Shown here piece after piece: positions 17,105 to 25,550 of a stretch of DNA of 50,006 bases. Made by a program: the position numbers and the translations under genes. The notes under the pieces were generated by a model, which saw nothing but the letters and a program-made list of their open reading frames with translations, did not search any database and was not told where the DNA came from. This DNA is from Gammaproteobacteria bacterium (GTDB lineage Bacteria; Pseudomonadota; Gammaproteobacteria; DSM-16500), in assembly GCA_013286085.1 (NCBI GenBank), contig JABDGK010000012.1, forward strand, positions 1,010-51,015, written 5' to 3'. Numbering within the stretch: the first letter of the stretch is position 1; each line of letters begins with the position of its first letter.

Positions 17105-18190
17105 TTAATTATTTAATTCGACAAAATCATCTTGCGCCAGTTTTGAAACTAGTTCAACGCGCGCTTCCAGTGATGAGTCGTCTTGCAGAGTAGACAATGC
17201 TTGTTTGCCATTCAGTTGCCGCCAAATCTTCCAGTCAGCGGGTGATATTTGACAATATTTATTATTATCTGGATTTTTTAAAATAATAACATCTTGACCA
17301 TCTGCTGTTTTTCGTTGGAAAGGTATGACATGTGAGCTTTGTTTCGGTCGGCTACGCTCTACCATGGCGCGCATAACTTTATTCGACACAAGATTTTCTG
17401 TTTCCATTAATTCAGATAAATATTGATGTTGCAAAACCAATAGCTCGCCATCTTCTTGCATGCGCGCTGTCGCATTGCGCGGTGCGCCAGTAATCAACGT
17501 TGCCTCACCAAAAAACGCTGGTGCAGTGAGCACTGCCAACAGATGATCAATACCGTGTTCGTCTTGTCGAGTAATCTCCACTTTGCCACTAAAAATTAAA
17601 TAACAACGGTCACCACTATCACCCTGCTTAAAAATAACATCTCCCGCATGATAGAACACGTCTTCAATGTGGCTAGCTAACCATGTCATTTTTTCTTGGG
17701 ATAAATTCTCAAAAGCTAAGGCTTGCTTGATAAAATGAACTTGTAACATCTTATCAGCCGATGCGAGTATTTCTACGGGGATATGCGCGTACTTATCAAA
17801 AAATACGTTTAGCTTGTCAACATCAAGCGCCAGTGCTTTTATGGCCGTTAATGCAGTCACTGTTGCAGTACGTTTGCCCGTTGCTGAAAAAAGGCCTTTT
17901 TCACTCAATCCAATTGCCTCACCAGGGCCTAACACCGCTAATGGCACACTGGATGATGGTGTTTTATTGCTGCGTTGAGACACTTCCGCATGACCATCAA
18001 CAATAATAAACACCTTATCAACGACAGCATCCTGGACCACAATAGCTTGGCCGGATGAGAAAGTAACGCCTGTCATGAGCTTAGCCAGCTCACGGCATTC
18101 ATCCTCCGTCATCATAGAAAAACAAGGCTGCATTTGGACGAGCATTTCACGCTCCGCCAGCTTGACACTTGCATTGGCATCATTAAACAT
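17105..18190 (-). CDS. double cNMP-binding protein with PqqD-like C-terminus
   Basis: A 361-residue cytosolic regulator-like protein. Residues about 25-145 are a first, degenerate cyclic-nucleotide-binding domain (GEAIGLSEKGL, then KRTATV, in place of a clean phosphate cassette). Residues about 160-280 are a second with an intact phosphate-binding cassette (FFGEATLITGAPRNATARM, 227-244, including the Glu and Arg that grip the cyclic phosphate). Residues 300-361 (KYCQISPADWKIWRQLNGKQALSTL) match the PqqD-like peptide-binding fold. No HTH is seen, so it is not a CRP-type transcription factor; signal-dependent protein interaction is inferred. AAGGA precedes the ATG, and the upstream gene ends 8 bases earlier, so the two form an operon. 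Confidence 0.82.
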   Translation of the reverse strand: MFNDANASVKLAEREMLVQMQPCFSMMTEDECRELAKLMTGVTFSSGQAIVVQDAVVDKVFIIVDGHAEVSQRSNKTPSSSVPLAVLGPGEAIGLSEKGLFSATGKRTATVTALTAIKALALDVDKLNVFFDKYAHIPVEILASADKMLQVHFIKQALAFENLSQEKMTWLASHIEDVFYHAGDVIFKQGDSGDRCYLIFSGKVEITRQDEHGIDHLLAVLTAPAFFGEATLITGAPRNATARMQEDGELLVLQHQYLSELMETENLVSNKVMRAMVERSRPKQSSHVIPFQRKTADGQDVIILKNPDNNKYCQISPADWKIWRQLNGKQALSTLQDDSSLEARVELVSKLAQDDFVELNN

Positions 18191-18198
18191 AACTATCC

Positions 18199-19083
18199 TT
18201 ATTTTCTCTTATGACTTGGTGAATCTTGGAATTGGTGATACCCATCTCCAGCCTCCTCTCGATTAGTAGATGAAGAGGCTTTGCTTGAAAATGAATGATA
18301 GCGAGATGCTTTTTGCTTGTTTACAGGAGATTGACTTTCCACACCATCAAACGGTTGCAATAAAGGTTGACGGCTTGAAATAACAGATGGAGATGACGGT
18401 GGAACACTCTGCTTACTTTCAGATGGAGCAGGGAGTTTTTCGATTTTCGCAGTAAGAGCAAAGCCAATTTGATCAACTCGATTAAGTAGCTTAAATAGTC
18501 CTGCAGCTCCCAGATTATCCAAGGCAACACTGCTTGCTGGCCATCTTCTTGTGACTTCATGTTTTTCTTCGGGAGAAAGAGCAATATCATATTTTTTTGC
18601 GAGATTTTGGATATGATCACGCTTAAATTGCAGTTGTTTACGAATCGCAAGCAATACATTATCGTTTACTAAAAAGTTTATAGGCACTTTCGTTTTTTCT
18701 ACTACGAATGGTAAAATATTAGGAAATAATTCCGCGATTCTATTATGAAATTTACCAAACTTTTCTGCCATATCGCTTGGCAGCACGTCCTTGTCAAATT
18801 GTATTTTCTCGCGAGTCAGCGTAACATTTTTTGATAAATAATTTATTAGAGCATCTTCCAATGCTTCAAATGTCGTCGCGTTATAAGCTGCCTCATACGC
18901 TTCCTGCATCAACCCCAAACGCTCTTCTTGCAACGATTGAACTGCTTTTCTTCCTGATAAGGTTCTAATGAGTTTATAACTATCAACGCTTTTTTCTTTT
19001 CTCGCCATGAGCACGTCTAACTCATGTAGCGTTATCTCTCTGGCTTGCTCTAACAAGTCATCATGGCGATTTGTTGAATGCAT
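18199..19083 (-). CDS. hypothetical protein, operon partner of the cNMP protein
   Basis: Unrecognised protein of about 294 residues. I use the ATG at 19083, which has AGGTGAG just upstream; a TTG at 19098 is less likely. Residues 1-215 are helical and charged (coiled-coil tendency around EQAREITLHELDVLMARKEK and LQEERLGLMQEAYEAAY). From about 220 the chain is a disordered Ser/Pro/Gln-rich tail ending SPSHKRK. No signal or membrane segment. It lies 8 bases upstream of the cNMP gene, so the two proteins probably work together; no function can be named. Confidence 0.7.
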   Translation of the reverse strand: MHSTNRHDDLLEQAREITLHELDVLMARKEKSVDSYKLIRTLSGRKAVQSLQEERLGLMQEAYEAAYNATTFEALEDALINYLSKNVTLTREKIQFDKDVLPSDMAEKFGKFHNRIAELFPNILPFVVEKTKVPINFLVNDNVLLAIRKQLQFKRDHIQNLAKKYDIALSPEEKHEVTRRWPASSVALDNLGAAGLFKLLNRVDQIGFALTAKIEKLPAPSESKQSVPPSSPSVISSRQPLLQPFDGVESQSPVNKQKASRYHSFSSKASSSTNREEAGDGYHQFQDSPSHKRK

Positions 19084-19290
19084 AGCACTCACCTTCAAGT
19101 CGATGTTTATTGATTAAAGTATAGTACTTTTTTAAAAAAGCAGAGACCATCACTAACTATTTCACTAACATTTTGATTTTATAAGAAATTCATTGGCGAT
19201 GAGCCTCCTGCAAATGAATCGCCTATAATTAGTAATAGTTCAAGCATTTCATTACCACCTCTTTAACAGTAAAACTGCTTAAGGAATAGT

Positions 19291-20478
19291 ATGATTATTT
19301 GTGTTTCGCCTGATGATATTATTGTCGATCTAGAAGCGAATGTGCTTGCTGATCGATATCAGGAAAATAGAGCAAACTTCGAAAAAGGCTGCTTCCAAGA
19401 TTTGCGGCAAGATCACCGACTCACTTTTGTTGGACACGGTAATCGCACGGAATTTGGTGATGAAGGGTTAACGCCAGAGATGTTTGTCGCTAATTTAATT
19501 TCCTATTTTCCCCAAAGCCGAATTCCTGATTTCATAACGACAATTGATCTTGCGGGTTGTGGCGTAGGCGAAGTTTATGACAACACGAGTTATGCCAAAC
19601 AAGTTCTCGAATTATTAGCAAAGCATGGCTATTTTCATATTCAAGTGAATGCATTTTGTAATCTTGTATCAAATGAGCCTTTTGCAGAAATCGAGCTACG
19701 TTCGAATGTGTTAGCCTATGACAAGAGTGTTAGCATCGTCGGATTGTCGATGGAGAACAAAATACTATTCGATGCAAAAATGCGTGATACCTTAAATAAC
19801 GAGCCTTTTACCACTTGGAAAAATAAATTAGAGACCTTACTAGAAAAAGAAATGACTATTCATAAACAAATTTTAGAATTAAAACTCGCATCGAGCAGCA
19901 GTGACACTCTAAAAAAAATTAAAGAACTTCGAGCACAATTACCGACAATAAAACAAGAACGAAAACACGATGAAAAAACCTACCGGCAGCACCATCATGA
20001 TTTGCACCAAACAATCTATCGGGAACTGGGTGTAAGCATTTATAGCGGCAATGATATCAGACGCACATTAGACAATAATCCTAATTTTCACCATTCACAA
20101 ACGCAAACTACTATCCTAGTATCACTCTCAAAAGAAAAAAAATCACTACTTGTCAGTTTATACAACCGAATTGCTGAACTGAAAGAAGATTTATATTATG
20201 CAAATACTTCTCGCAATCCCCTCCGCTTAGTAAAACGCTTTTTTGAGCCTTCTACAGAAAACTTAACCTATCAAATTTCATCGTTAACAACACTTACTGA
20301 GCGGATAAAAGACCCGAACGAAACAGTAGAATCGCTTTATTGCATTATCTATCAAACGTTTCATGACGAAGCACTTAGCAATAAGGAAAATGATGTGACC
20401 TATGAAAAAATCCTAGCGACATTATCGGTCGACGATAAAACGCTAGAACACGTTAACGCTTCTGTAAAACCCCAGTAG
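19291..20478 (+). CDS. C80-like cysteine protease domain protein; effector candidate
   Basis: A 395-residue protein. The N-terminal 130 residues carry the core pattern of clan CD family C80 (the self-processing cysteine protease domain of MARTX and clostridial toxins): a strand ending in His-Gly (RLTFVGHGN, His49), a helix with LTPEMFVANLISYF, then a strand ending in Gly-Cys (TIDLAGCGVGE, Cys90). The His-Cys spacing of 41 residues is close to that of C80 enzymes. The remainder is helical with a strong coiled coil near 190-240 and a basic segment near 310-320. C80 domains of toxins are switched on by host inositol hexakisphosphate; whether that holds here is unknown. It is divergent from the cNMP operon. 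Confidence 0.68.
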   Translation: MIICVSPDDIIVDLEANVLADRYQENRANFEKGCFQDLRQDHRLTFVGHGNRTEFGDEGLTPEMFVANLISYFPQSRIPDFITTIDLAGCGVGEVYDNTSYAKQVLELLAKHGYFHIQVNAFCNLVSNEPFAEIELRSNVLAYDKSVSIVGLSMENKILFDAKMRDTLNNEPFTTWKNKLETLLEKEMTIHKQILELKLASSSSDTLKKIKELRAQLPTIKQERKHDEKTYRQHHHDLHQTIYRELGVSIYSGNDIRRTLDNNPNFHHSQTQTTILVSLSKEKKSLLVSLYNRIAELKEDLYYANTSRNPLRLVKRFFEPSTENLTYQISSLTTLTERIKDPNETVESLYCIIYQTFHDEALSNKENDVTYEKILATLSVDDKTLEHVNASVKPQ

Positions 20479-20911
20479 CCACTGCGGGTGTTGCGGCACT
20501 TTCCTCTACCAAATCATCGTCATCATCAGCGATACCATACAAGGTCGGTCGCATGCACGCTCCATCGCGAAGAAGATGCGTTAAAATCTTAGCGTGACCA
20601 TCTGTGTTCACATGATAGCCACCAACCACTTTCAGCAAAACATGTTTAGAGTTATCACCATAACTCCCCTCTCCCTGATTCACTGTCGACTTTTTCCATG
20701 CTGTATAAGCTGGCTCAAATGCTGCATAATTCTGGGCCTTAGCAGCAAAAAATACATTTTTCCATAATAGCGCCGAATCTTGCGGAACAGGACTATCCCG
20801 CACTGCAGAAAACCGACGACACCTTGACTGTGCAATCAGCCGCTTCCTCACCACAGAAGTTGAACTTAGCCCGCTTACTATTTGCTCTATAGTTGTCACA
20901 ATCCTCAACAT
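20453..20911 (-). CDS. hypothetical protein
   Basis: Unrecognised protein of about 152 residues from the ATG at 20911 (a GTG one codon earlier is equivalent). The N-terminus is basic (VVRKRLIAQSRCRRF). The middle is helical and aromatic (WKNVFFAAKAQNYAAFEPAYTAWKK), and the C-terminus has an acidic run (five Asp in DDDDD). Its last 26 bases overlap the 3' end of the C80-like gene tail-to-tail, which is unusual and slightly lowers confidence that the full frame is used. No signal or membrane segment. Confidence 0.5.
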   Translation of the reverse strand: MLRIVTTIEQIVSGLSSTSVVRKRLIAQSRCRRFSAVRDSPVPQDSALLWKNVFFAAKAQNYAAFEPAYTAWKKSTVNQGEGSYGDNSKHVLLKVVGGYHVNTDGHAKILTHLLRDGACMRPTLYGIADDDDDLVEESAATPAVATGVLQKR

Positions 20912-20988
20912 CACCGCATCTCAAAAATAAATTGAAACGACGGAATTTAGCATCGAACTAGAATTTGTCAACCTGTGATTTCTTCGGT

Positions 20989-21279
20989 TTAACGCCACCG
21001 ATGGCCATGATGTCGCCATCCCCACCCACCATAATACCCAACTGAAACAGTAGCTGAGGGGTAAACATACGGATAATTATAAGGATAATAATAACCATTA
21101 TAGTAAGGGGAAGGATAATAAGGGTAATTATAGTAAGGCACTGGACGATTACTATAATAAACAACGGGAGGCACAGGTCTATAATAAATTGGTTGATAAT
21201 AAGGCGCCGGCGCTACTACACAACCCGTCAACGCATCAAAAAATAAGCACATGGCAACAAGACGAGTGATAATTTTCAT
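20989..21279 (-). CDS. Tyr/Pro-rich small lipoprotein
   Basis: About 96 residues from the ATG at 21279, which has GGGAGG 8 bases upstream. A signal peptide ends in the lipobox LTGC, so it should be lipidated at Cys and anchored in a membrane. The mature chain is made of Tyr-Tyr-Pro and Tyr-Pro-Tyr repeats (YYQPIYYRPVPPVVYY, YNYPYYPSPYYNGYYY) with a Gly/Trp/His/Arg tail (GGWGWRHHGHRWR). Such tyrosine-rich envelope lipoproteins occur widely in gammaproteobacteria, often without known function. It stands alone on its strand. Confidence 0.8.
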   Translation of the reverse strand: MKIITRLVAMCLFFDALTGCVVAPAPYYQPIYYRPVPPVVYYSNRPVPYYNYPYYPSPYYNGYYYPYNYPYVYPSATVSVGYYGGWGWRHHGHRWR

Positions 21280-21487
21280 CCGCAATTACCTCCCAACTAT
21301 ATTGCTAACATAATCAGTATACGCCTATCGTTAAGCCTAGGCAAAAAAACACATTTTTTAAAGTGACCGTTATTTCCCATACAAAAGATGCTAGAAAATC
21401 GCGATAGCTCTCTCTATAATGGCAACATAAAAATCAAATACTTCCTAACTGTTCAGACATTAAAAAATTCAACCGAGGAACAAACAC

Positions 21488-22366
21488 ATGGCGTGGGTAG
21501 ATAATATTGCGGGTTGTAATGTTAGACAACGTTTTCAAACATTATTGAATAATCTAATGGCATTACATAAAACCTCTTGCAAACCCAAAAATAGCATCTA
21601 TTTCCAGGCGATCGCTAATCTTCTAATAGACTTACTAAACCATATCGACACAGACACACCGCCTACCCCTGAGGGTATTGCAACACTAATTAATCCACTC
21701 ACTGTTCAAATTGCAGAAATCGCCCGAAAAAAAGAGGGCCTACAGAATCAAAAAGACTTTCAAGACTTGCTAGCTGCGATATCAAAAGATGTAACAGAAC
21801 TCAAAAACGCTTTCGAAAACGGCATCCGACATTATACTCCTGCGCCAAACAACCAACAGGGTGCAACATTCAGTGATTCAAGCTCATCTACCGTCACATT
21901 ACGCCTAGCGTTGGTTGATGCACAATCAAGAGAACAATTAGAAACAACGATAGAAACACTGCATGATATTCCTGTCGACAAAACGTGCTCCAGCATTCTA
22001 AGCCGTGCCTTTTTCAAACATCCCGTTGCGATGGGTGCTGGTTTATCTGTTTTTCTTATGGGGACTGGTGCAACGCTACAATCAAGTCTGAATTTATTGC
22101 AGCCTTTGATAAATAAGAGCATAGATCTCTGCCAAGATGCGTTAGAATTCCGAGATATGCGCGTGCTAACCCCGGCTACTCTTTTGTTAGGTGCAGTTGT
22201 TTTAACAGGTTATGCTGTCTATCAAAGCATCCCAAATAACCCCGCACCTGTTAAGCCACCTAACGCAAAAGAAGATAACACCTCTCCGTTACTTTCTGAT
22301 GAAGACCGAGATGCTGAAGCAAAATTAGAAGAGGGACGCGGTACAAAAATAAAAAATAATAAGTAG
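21488..22366 (+). CDS. hypothetical protein with two C-terminal membrane segments
   Basis: Unrecognised 292-residue protein with GAGG ahead of the ATG. Residues 1-170 are soluble and helical, with a Thr/Ser-rich patch near 125-135. Two hydrophobic segments (about 178-198, AMGAGLSVFLMGTGATL; and 222-240, ATLLLGAVVLTGYAVY) make a hairpin membrane anchor, followed by a charged tail of about 50 residues. There is no N-terminal signal. A paired hydrophobic hairpin near the C-terminus is seen in effectors that insert into host vacuole membranes and also in ordinary inner-membrane proteins, so the site of action is open. Confidence 0.7.
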   Translation: MAWVDNIAGCNVRQRFQTLLNNLMALHKTSCKPKNSIYFQAIANLLIDLLNHIDTDTPPTPEGIATLINPLTVQIAEIARKKEGLQNQKDFQDLLAAISKDVTELKNAFENGIRHYTPAPNNQQGATFSDSSSSTVTLRLALVDAQSREQLETTIETLHDIPVDKTCSSILSRAFFKHPVAMGAGLSVFLMGTGATLQSSLNLLQPLINKSIDLCQDALEFRDMRVLTPATLLLGAVVLTGYAVYQSIPNNPAPVKPPNAKEDNTSPLLSDEDRDAEAKLEEGRGTKIKNNK

Positions 22367-22400
22367 CATAGGGTGGACACGAAATACTTTGGTCGCCTTA

Positions 22401-22734
22401 CCGAGCCGCGCGCATCAGCAAGCGTCACAGGACATTAAAACCAGTGACGCTTGCTGACGCGCATACCTTTATACACAAGCTAAAGAAGAACTGTCACCCC
22501 GCAAAAATTTCGTCCACAATAAGATTGAGAAAAATGCTGTTTCACGAAATTTTGTGCGGGGCCTGGTGAATAACCTTGGGGTGGAGCGTCTTTTTTTCAA
22601 AATTTGCACCGGGCCCCGCACAAAAACGCGAATTGGATTTTGTTTCCTTTTCACAAAAAGTGGCGCGTTTTTTGCGGGGTGACAGTTCTTCTTTAACTTG
22701 TGTATAAAGGTATGTGCTGACGCGCGCGGCTCGG
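22401..22734. repeat. REP1 palindromic repeat carrying a MITE
   Basis: Starts CCGAGCCGCGCGCATCAGCA and ends CTGACGCGCGCGGCTCGG. The left part (22401-22462) is already a near-complete REP1 palindrome, with AGCGTCAC pairing to GTGACGCT. The MITE interrupts its final arm, and CTGACGCGC appears on both sides of it. With the MITE it fills most of the 520-bp gap between genes ending 22366 and starting 22887. The short stretch 22371-22382 also holds a GGGTGGACACG motif like the REP2 family. Confidence 0.78.
22463..22713. mobile_element. 251-bp palindromic MITE, copy 2
   Basis: Same length as copy 1 (12296-12546), with 45-bp terminal inverted repeats that differ at one base between the arms. The outer bases read ATACCTTTATACAC here and ATACTGTTATACAC in copy 1, and in each copy both arms share the variant, so symmetry is kept. 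The interior is inverted relative to copy 1: the TTTCGTCCACAAT end is on the left here and on the right there. No transposase gene is present. Confidence 0.85.
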
Positions 22735-22886
22735 AAGAAACAATCGATTTCAATGAAGAAGGAAATATTCAGAACAATTTTAGCTTTTCAGTATAAATTT
22801 AGCCGTAAGATTTCCTTAAGCAATTTATTATAATCTGTAAAGATCATTAAGAGAAACAAATCATTCTTATCGGGAAGGAACCTAAT

Positions 22887-23885
22887 ATGATGAGATGGCA
22901 AGCTCTTAACAATACCTCTTCATCCAAAAAGAAACGAAAACGCCGCAGTAAAAGTGTCGGTAACTCTTCTGCGTTTTGTTTAGCAGCATTCAGTGAATCA
23001 GCAGCACGTGACCCATACCCAAAACATCATAAAAAAAGAATACGCTCCACCTACGAAGACAATTATTCGGCTGCTTTAGCACTACCCTGCTCCTCCGCTA
23101 CACTGAAAGCCGCACAAAACAACCCGCTAGCATTACTAGCGTTATCACAAACCCATATTAAAGAACATGCAGCAAGACGTGTTGATTTGTTTTTCTATAC
23201 ACTGGTTGCTTACTACAAGACAGGCTTATCACCCAAACAAGGACACACCGAATTACAACACGGCATCGGTAGAAATGCACGTGATCACAGCAGTATTACA
23301 CAAGCCTGTCATAGTAGTTTACTGCCGTCACTGGTTGATGAAAGTCGACATGCTTCTGCTGCAGAAATGGAAGAAAATCCCAGCATTTTAAATGGGACAC
23401 ATTTTTTAGATAGTTTAAATGCAACAGTCGAGCTGCCGGTGATAGTCAATGAGTTTGACAATGAACTCGAAAATACGTTTGCCTGTCGTGAACAAAGCAT
23501 TCTTATTCTTCAGCAAGTATCTGCAGGCGAGATTAATCCCATTGAAGGATTAAATCAATTTATGAAAATGCTGGATACCACGTTAAAAAATATAGCGACT
23601 AAAATCCAAAGAACAGGAACCCTATTTGCGAAAATTCATACATCTGAAAATGAATTATTGCAACTGGTGAAACAAGGCACTTTTGCCAAAATATTTTCTG
23701 CTGATAAACAAGCGGCAACCGATGAGTACATTGAATCACTGTTGCGCTTCACTCCCGCAGAGAAAGCATTATGCAACAGTAATGAAAATCAGCGAAAAAA
23801 AATATACTACAAAAAAATTACCGACTTACAAACAGAAATTTTACAGACAGAGCGCCAGTATTTTCAGCTACCGCGCTCACCCTAA
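22887..23885 (+). CDS. hypothetical protein with nuclear-localisation-like N-terminus; effector candidate
   Basis: Unrecognised 332-residue protein with AAGGA ahead of the first ATG. Residues 14-22 are KKKRKRRSK, a classical monopartite nuclear localisation pattern, and a second basic cluster (KHHKKRIR) follows near residues 46-53. Together they could form a bipartite signal. The rest is helical, with a His-rich stretch near 115-145 and a long helical segment from about 205. No signal peptide and no enzyme motif are seen. A basic N-terminus can also mean nucleic-acid binding. With effector-like genes all around, a host-nucleus role is a reasonable but untested reading. Confidence 0.7.
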   Translation: MMRWQALNNTSSSKKKRKRRSKSVGNSSAFCLAAFSESAARDPYPKHHKKRIRSTYEDNYSAALALPCSSATLKAAQNNPLALLALSQTHIKEHAARRVDLFFYTLVAYYKTGLSPKQGHTELQHGIGRNARDHSSITQACHSSLLPSLVDESRHASAAEMEENPSILNGTHFLDSLNATVELPVIVNEFDNELENTFACREQSILILQQVSAGEINPIEGLNQFMKMLDTTLKNIATKIQRTGTLFAKIHTSENELLQLVKQGTFAKIFSADKQAATDEYIESLLRFTPAEKALCNSNENQRKKIYYKKITDLQTEILQTERQYFQLPRSP

Positions 23886-23905
23886 TCTGAGAGATGCGAT
23901 ACGCT

Positions 23906-24427
23906 TCATACTGATTTTTTCTGTCCAAACACAGACTCCAACATTCGCCAAAACTGCAGTCTATCTAAAACAGGATTCAATATATTAGTAATCACGCAAT
24001 AATGTGAATTATTCGGCTTGCGATGGTGCTGACCATGATGGTCTGTTCTTTGCAAGATATACATTTTTTGTAGTAAGCCAATTATGTTAGGCTTATTTTC
24101 ATAGCGGGTAATGTGTGCCCATTTATGAATTTGATTTGCATTCATACTGATAATCACAAACAACCACAACTCCCACGTTAAAAAATTCAAATAATAGGCG
24201 GTCATTAACGTAATCATTCCTGTCAAGTACAAATCCCAAGAACTTGCTAGCCAGGATTTTTTTAAAAATGCTTGGCCGTTTTTATGATGCTCTAAATTCG
24301 CTTCTATTAGCCATTTACCAAGAATAGGTGTTTCCGGTGACCAATAACTATCTTCCAACCAATGCACAAAACCCGTGACAAAATCGGCTACTAAAATAAC
24401 GCCTATGGCTTTCAACAGAATAAACAT
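23906..24427 (-). CDS. PEDS1/CarF-like (Kua/TMEM189) lipid desaturase
   Basis: A 173-residue membrane protein from the ATG at 24427, which has GAGG 7 bases upstream; a TTG at 24496 is unlikely. It matches the lipid desaturase family of animal PEDS1 and bacterial CarF, which introduces the vinyl-ether bond that makes plasmalogens. The conserved His motifs are all visible: VHWLED (His22), LEHHKN (47-48), NQIHKWAH (101, 105), DHHGQHH (130-135) and HYC (142), then NPVLDRLQFWRMLE. Hydrophobic segments lie at about 3-20 and 60-98. The His residues should bind a di-iron centre at the inner membrane. It is shorter than CarF but contains the catalytic core. It is divergent from an XRE regulator. Confidence 0.88.
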   Translation of the reverse strand: MFILLKAIGVILVADFVTGFVHWLEDSYWSPETPILGKWLIEANLEHHKNGQAFLKKSWLASSWDLYLTGMITLMTAYYLNFLTWELWLFVIISMNANQIHKWAHITRYENKPNIIGLLQKMYILQRTDHHGQHHRKPNNSHYCVITNILNPVLDRLQFWRMLESVFGQKKSV

Positions 24428-24501
24428 AACTAACCTCGCATTTATAAAAAACCTCTCAATAAACACGAAATTAGCGATAGGTATCGCATATAGCAACTAT
24501 A

Positions 24502-24530
24502 TTTACAAAAGTAGCCTAGTAGTATACTAT
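24502..24530 (+). promoter_or_regulatory. promoter with overlapping palindromic operator
   Basis: TTTACA (24502-24507) and TACTAT (24525-24530) are 17 bases apart, upstream of the XRE gene at 24564. A perfect palindrome, TAGTATACTA (24520-24529), overlaps the -10 box, and a further inverted repeat (AGTATT / AATACT, 24535-24550) follows. This fits autorepression by the XRE protein and possible control of the divergent desaturase gene. Confidence 0.55.
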
Positions 24531-24563
24531 AAGTAGTATTATTTAATACTTTTTGAGGAAGCC

Positions 24564-25301
24564 ATGTCCCAATCTGTCCTGCTCGTACAAGCGTTAAAAC
24601 AATTACTCAAAAGCCAAAACATCACCTACCGTGCCGTGGCAAAACAATTGCAACTATCCGAAGCCAGCGTGAAACGCATGTTTGCCAATACGCAATTAAG
24701 TCTGGAGCGCATTGACGCTATTTGTGAAATGCTCGGTATAGAAATCGCCGATCTATTGCATAAAATGCAACACATGAGCAAGCGCATCATCCAATTGAGT
24801 ATCGAACAAGAAAAAATAATTGTGAGCAATCGTAAACTTTGCTTAGTGACTATTTGCGTTGTGAATCGCTGGACGCTAGAAGAAATACGGCAATATTACA
24901 ACCTAAGTGAGCATGAGTGTGTGCGTTACTTGATTGAATTGGATAAAATAAAATTTATTGAACTCCTCCCTAAAAATAAAATTAAGCTCTTAATTTCGCC
25001 GGGATTTAACTGGATTCCGAACGGACCTATTCAGAAGTTTTTTCAGCAATATATTTTAAGTGACTTTATTGGTTCTAATTTTCAAAACGAACACGAAGAA
25101 ATGTTATGTCAGTTTGGCATGTTAACCAAAGAATCCAATGCGTTACTCCGAAAAAAACTCCGCCACTTAGCCGAAGAATTTCAAATAATGACTGAACAGG
25201 ATGCTGGTGAACCGATCAATAAGCGTTTTGGAAATGCCTGTGTACTCATGATACGGCCCTGGGCACCGGCTATCTTCAATGAATTTATAAATAGTGAATG
25301 A
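24564..25301 (+). CDS. XRE-family transcriptional regulator
   Basis: A 245-residue protein. Residues about 6-62 form a Cro/CI-type helix-turn-helix (ALKQLLKSQNITYRAVAKQL, then LSEASVKRMFANTQLSLERI and ICEMLGIEIADLL). The remaining 180 residues are a helical C-terminal domain without a recognised ligand-binding family; it contains a second winged-helix-like stretch (WTLEEIRQYYNLSEHECVRYLIELDKIKFIELLP). GAGG precedes the ATG. It is divergently transcribed from the PEDS1/CarF-like gene with 136 bases between them, and that gap holds palindromic sites, so it probably regulates itself and perhaps the desaturase. Confidence 0.85.
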   Translation: MSQSVLLVQALKQLLKSQNITYRAVAKQLQLSEASVKRMFANTQLSLERIDAICEMLGIEIADLLHKMQHMSKRIIQLSIEQEKIIVSNRKLCLVTICVVNRWTLEEIRQYYNLSEHECVRYLIELDKIKFIELLPKNKIKLLISPGFNWIPNGPIQKFFQQYILSDFIGSNFQNEHEEMLCQFGMLTKESNALLRKKLRHLAEEFQIMTEQDAGEPINKRFGNACVLMIRPWAPAIFNEFINSE

Positions 25302-25550
25302 CATTTTACAAAAAACCATGAAGTAATGTGAACTTTCAGCAGCGCTGCGTGACACCAACCCCTGCTAACTAAACCCTATCAGCCTTAATATCTTAATTGA
25401 GGCCAAGCCATACAGCAACATACATGTTTATATAAATCAATAGAGTAAATCAAAAAACCCTCCGATTGAATGATGCACTCATAAAATGTAAGATGTGCTC
25501 CTACTGAAAAGTTACGGATCATTGTCTGATCAGCTATGTTATGAGGTTTT

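Noticed and set aside
22469-22753. 94-residue minus-strand ORF
   Set aside because: Made of MITE and REP1 sequence; no ribosome site.
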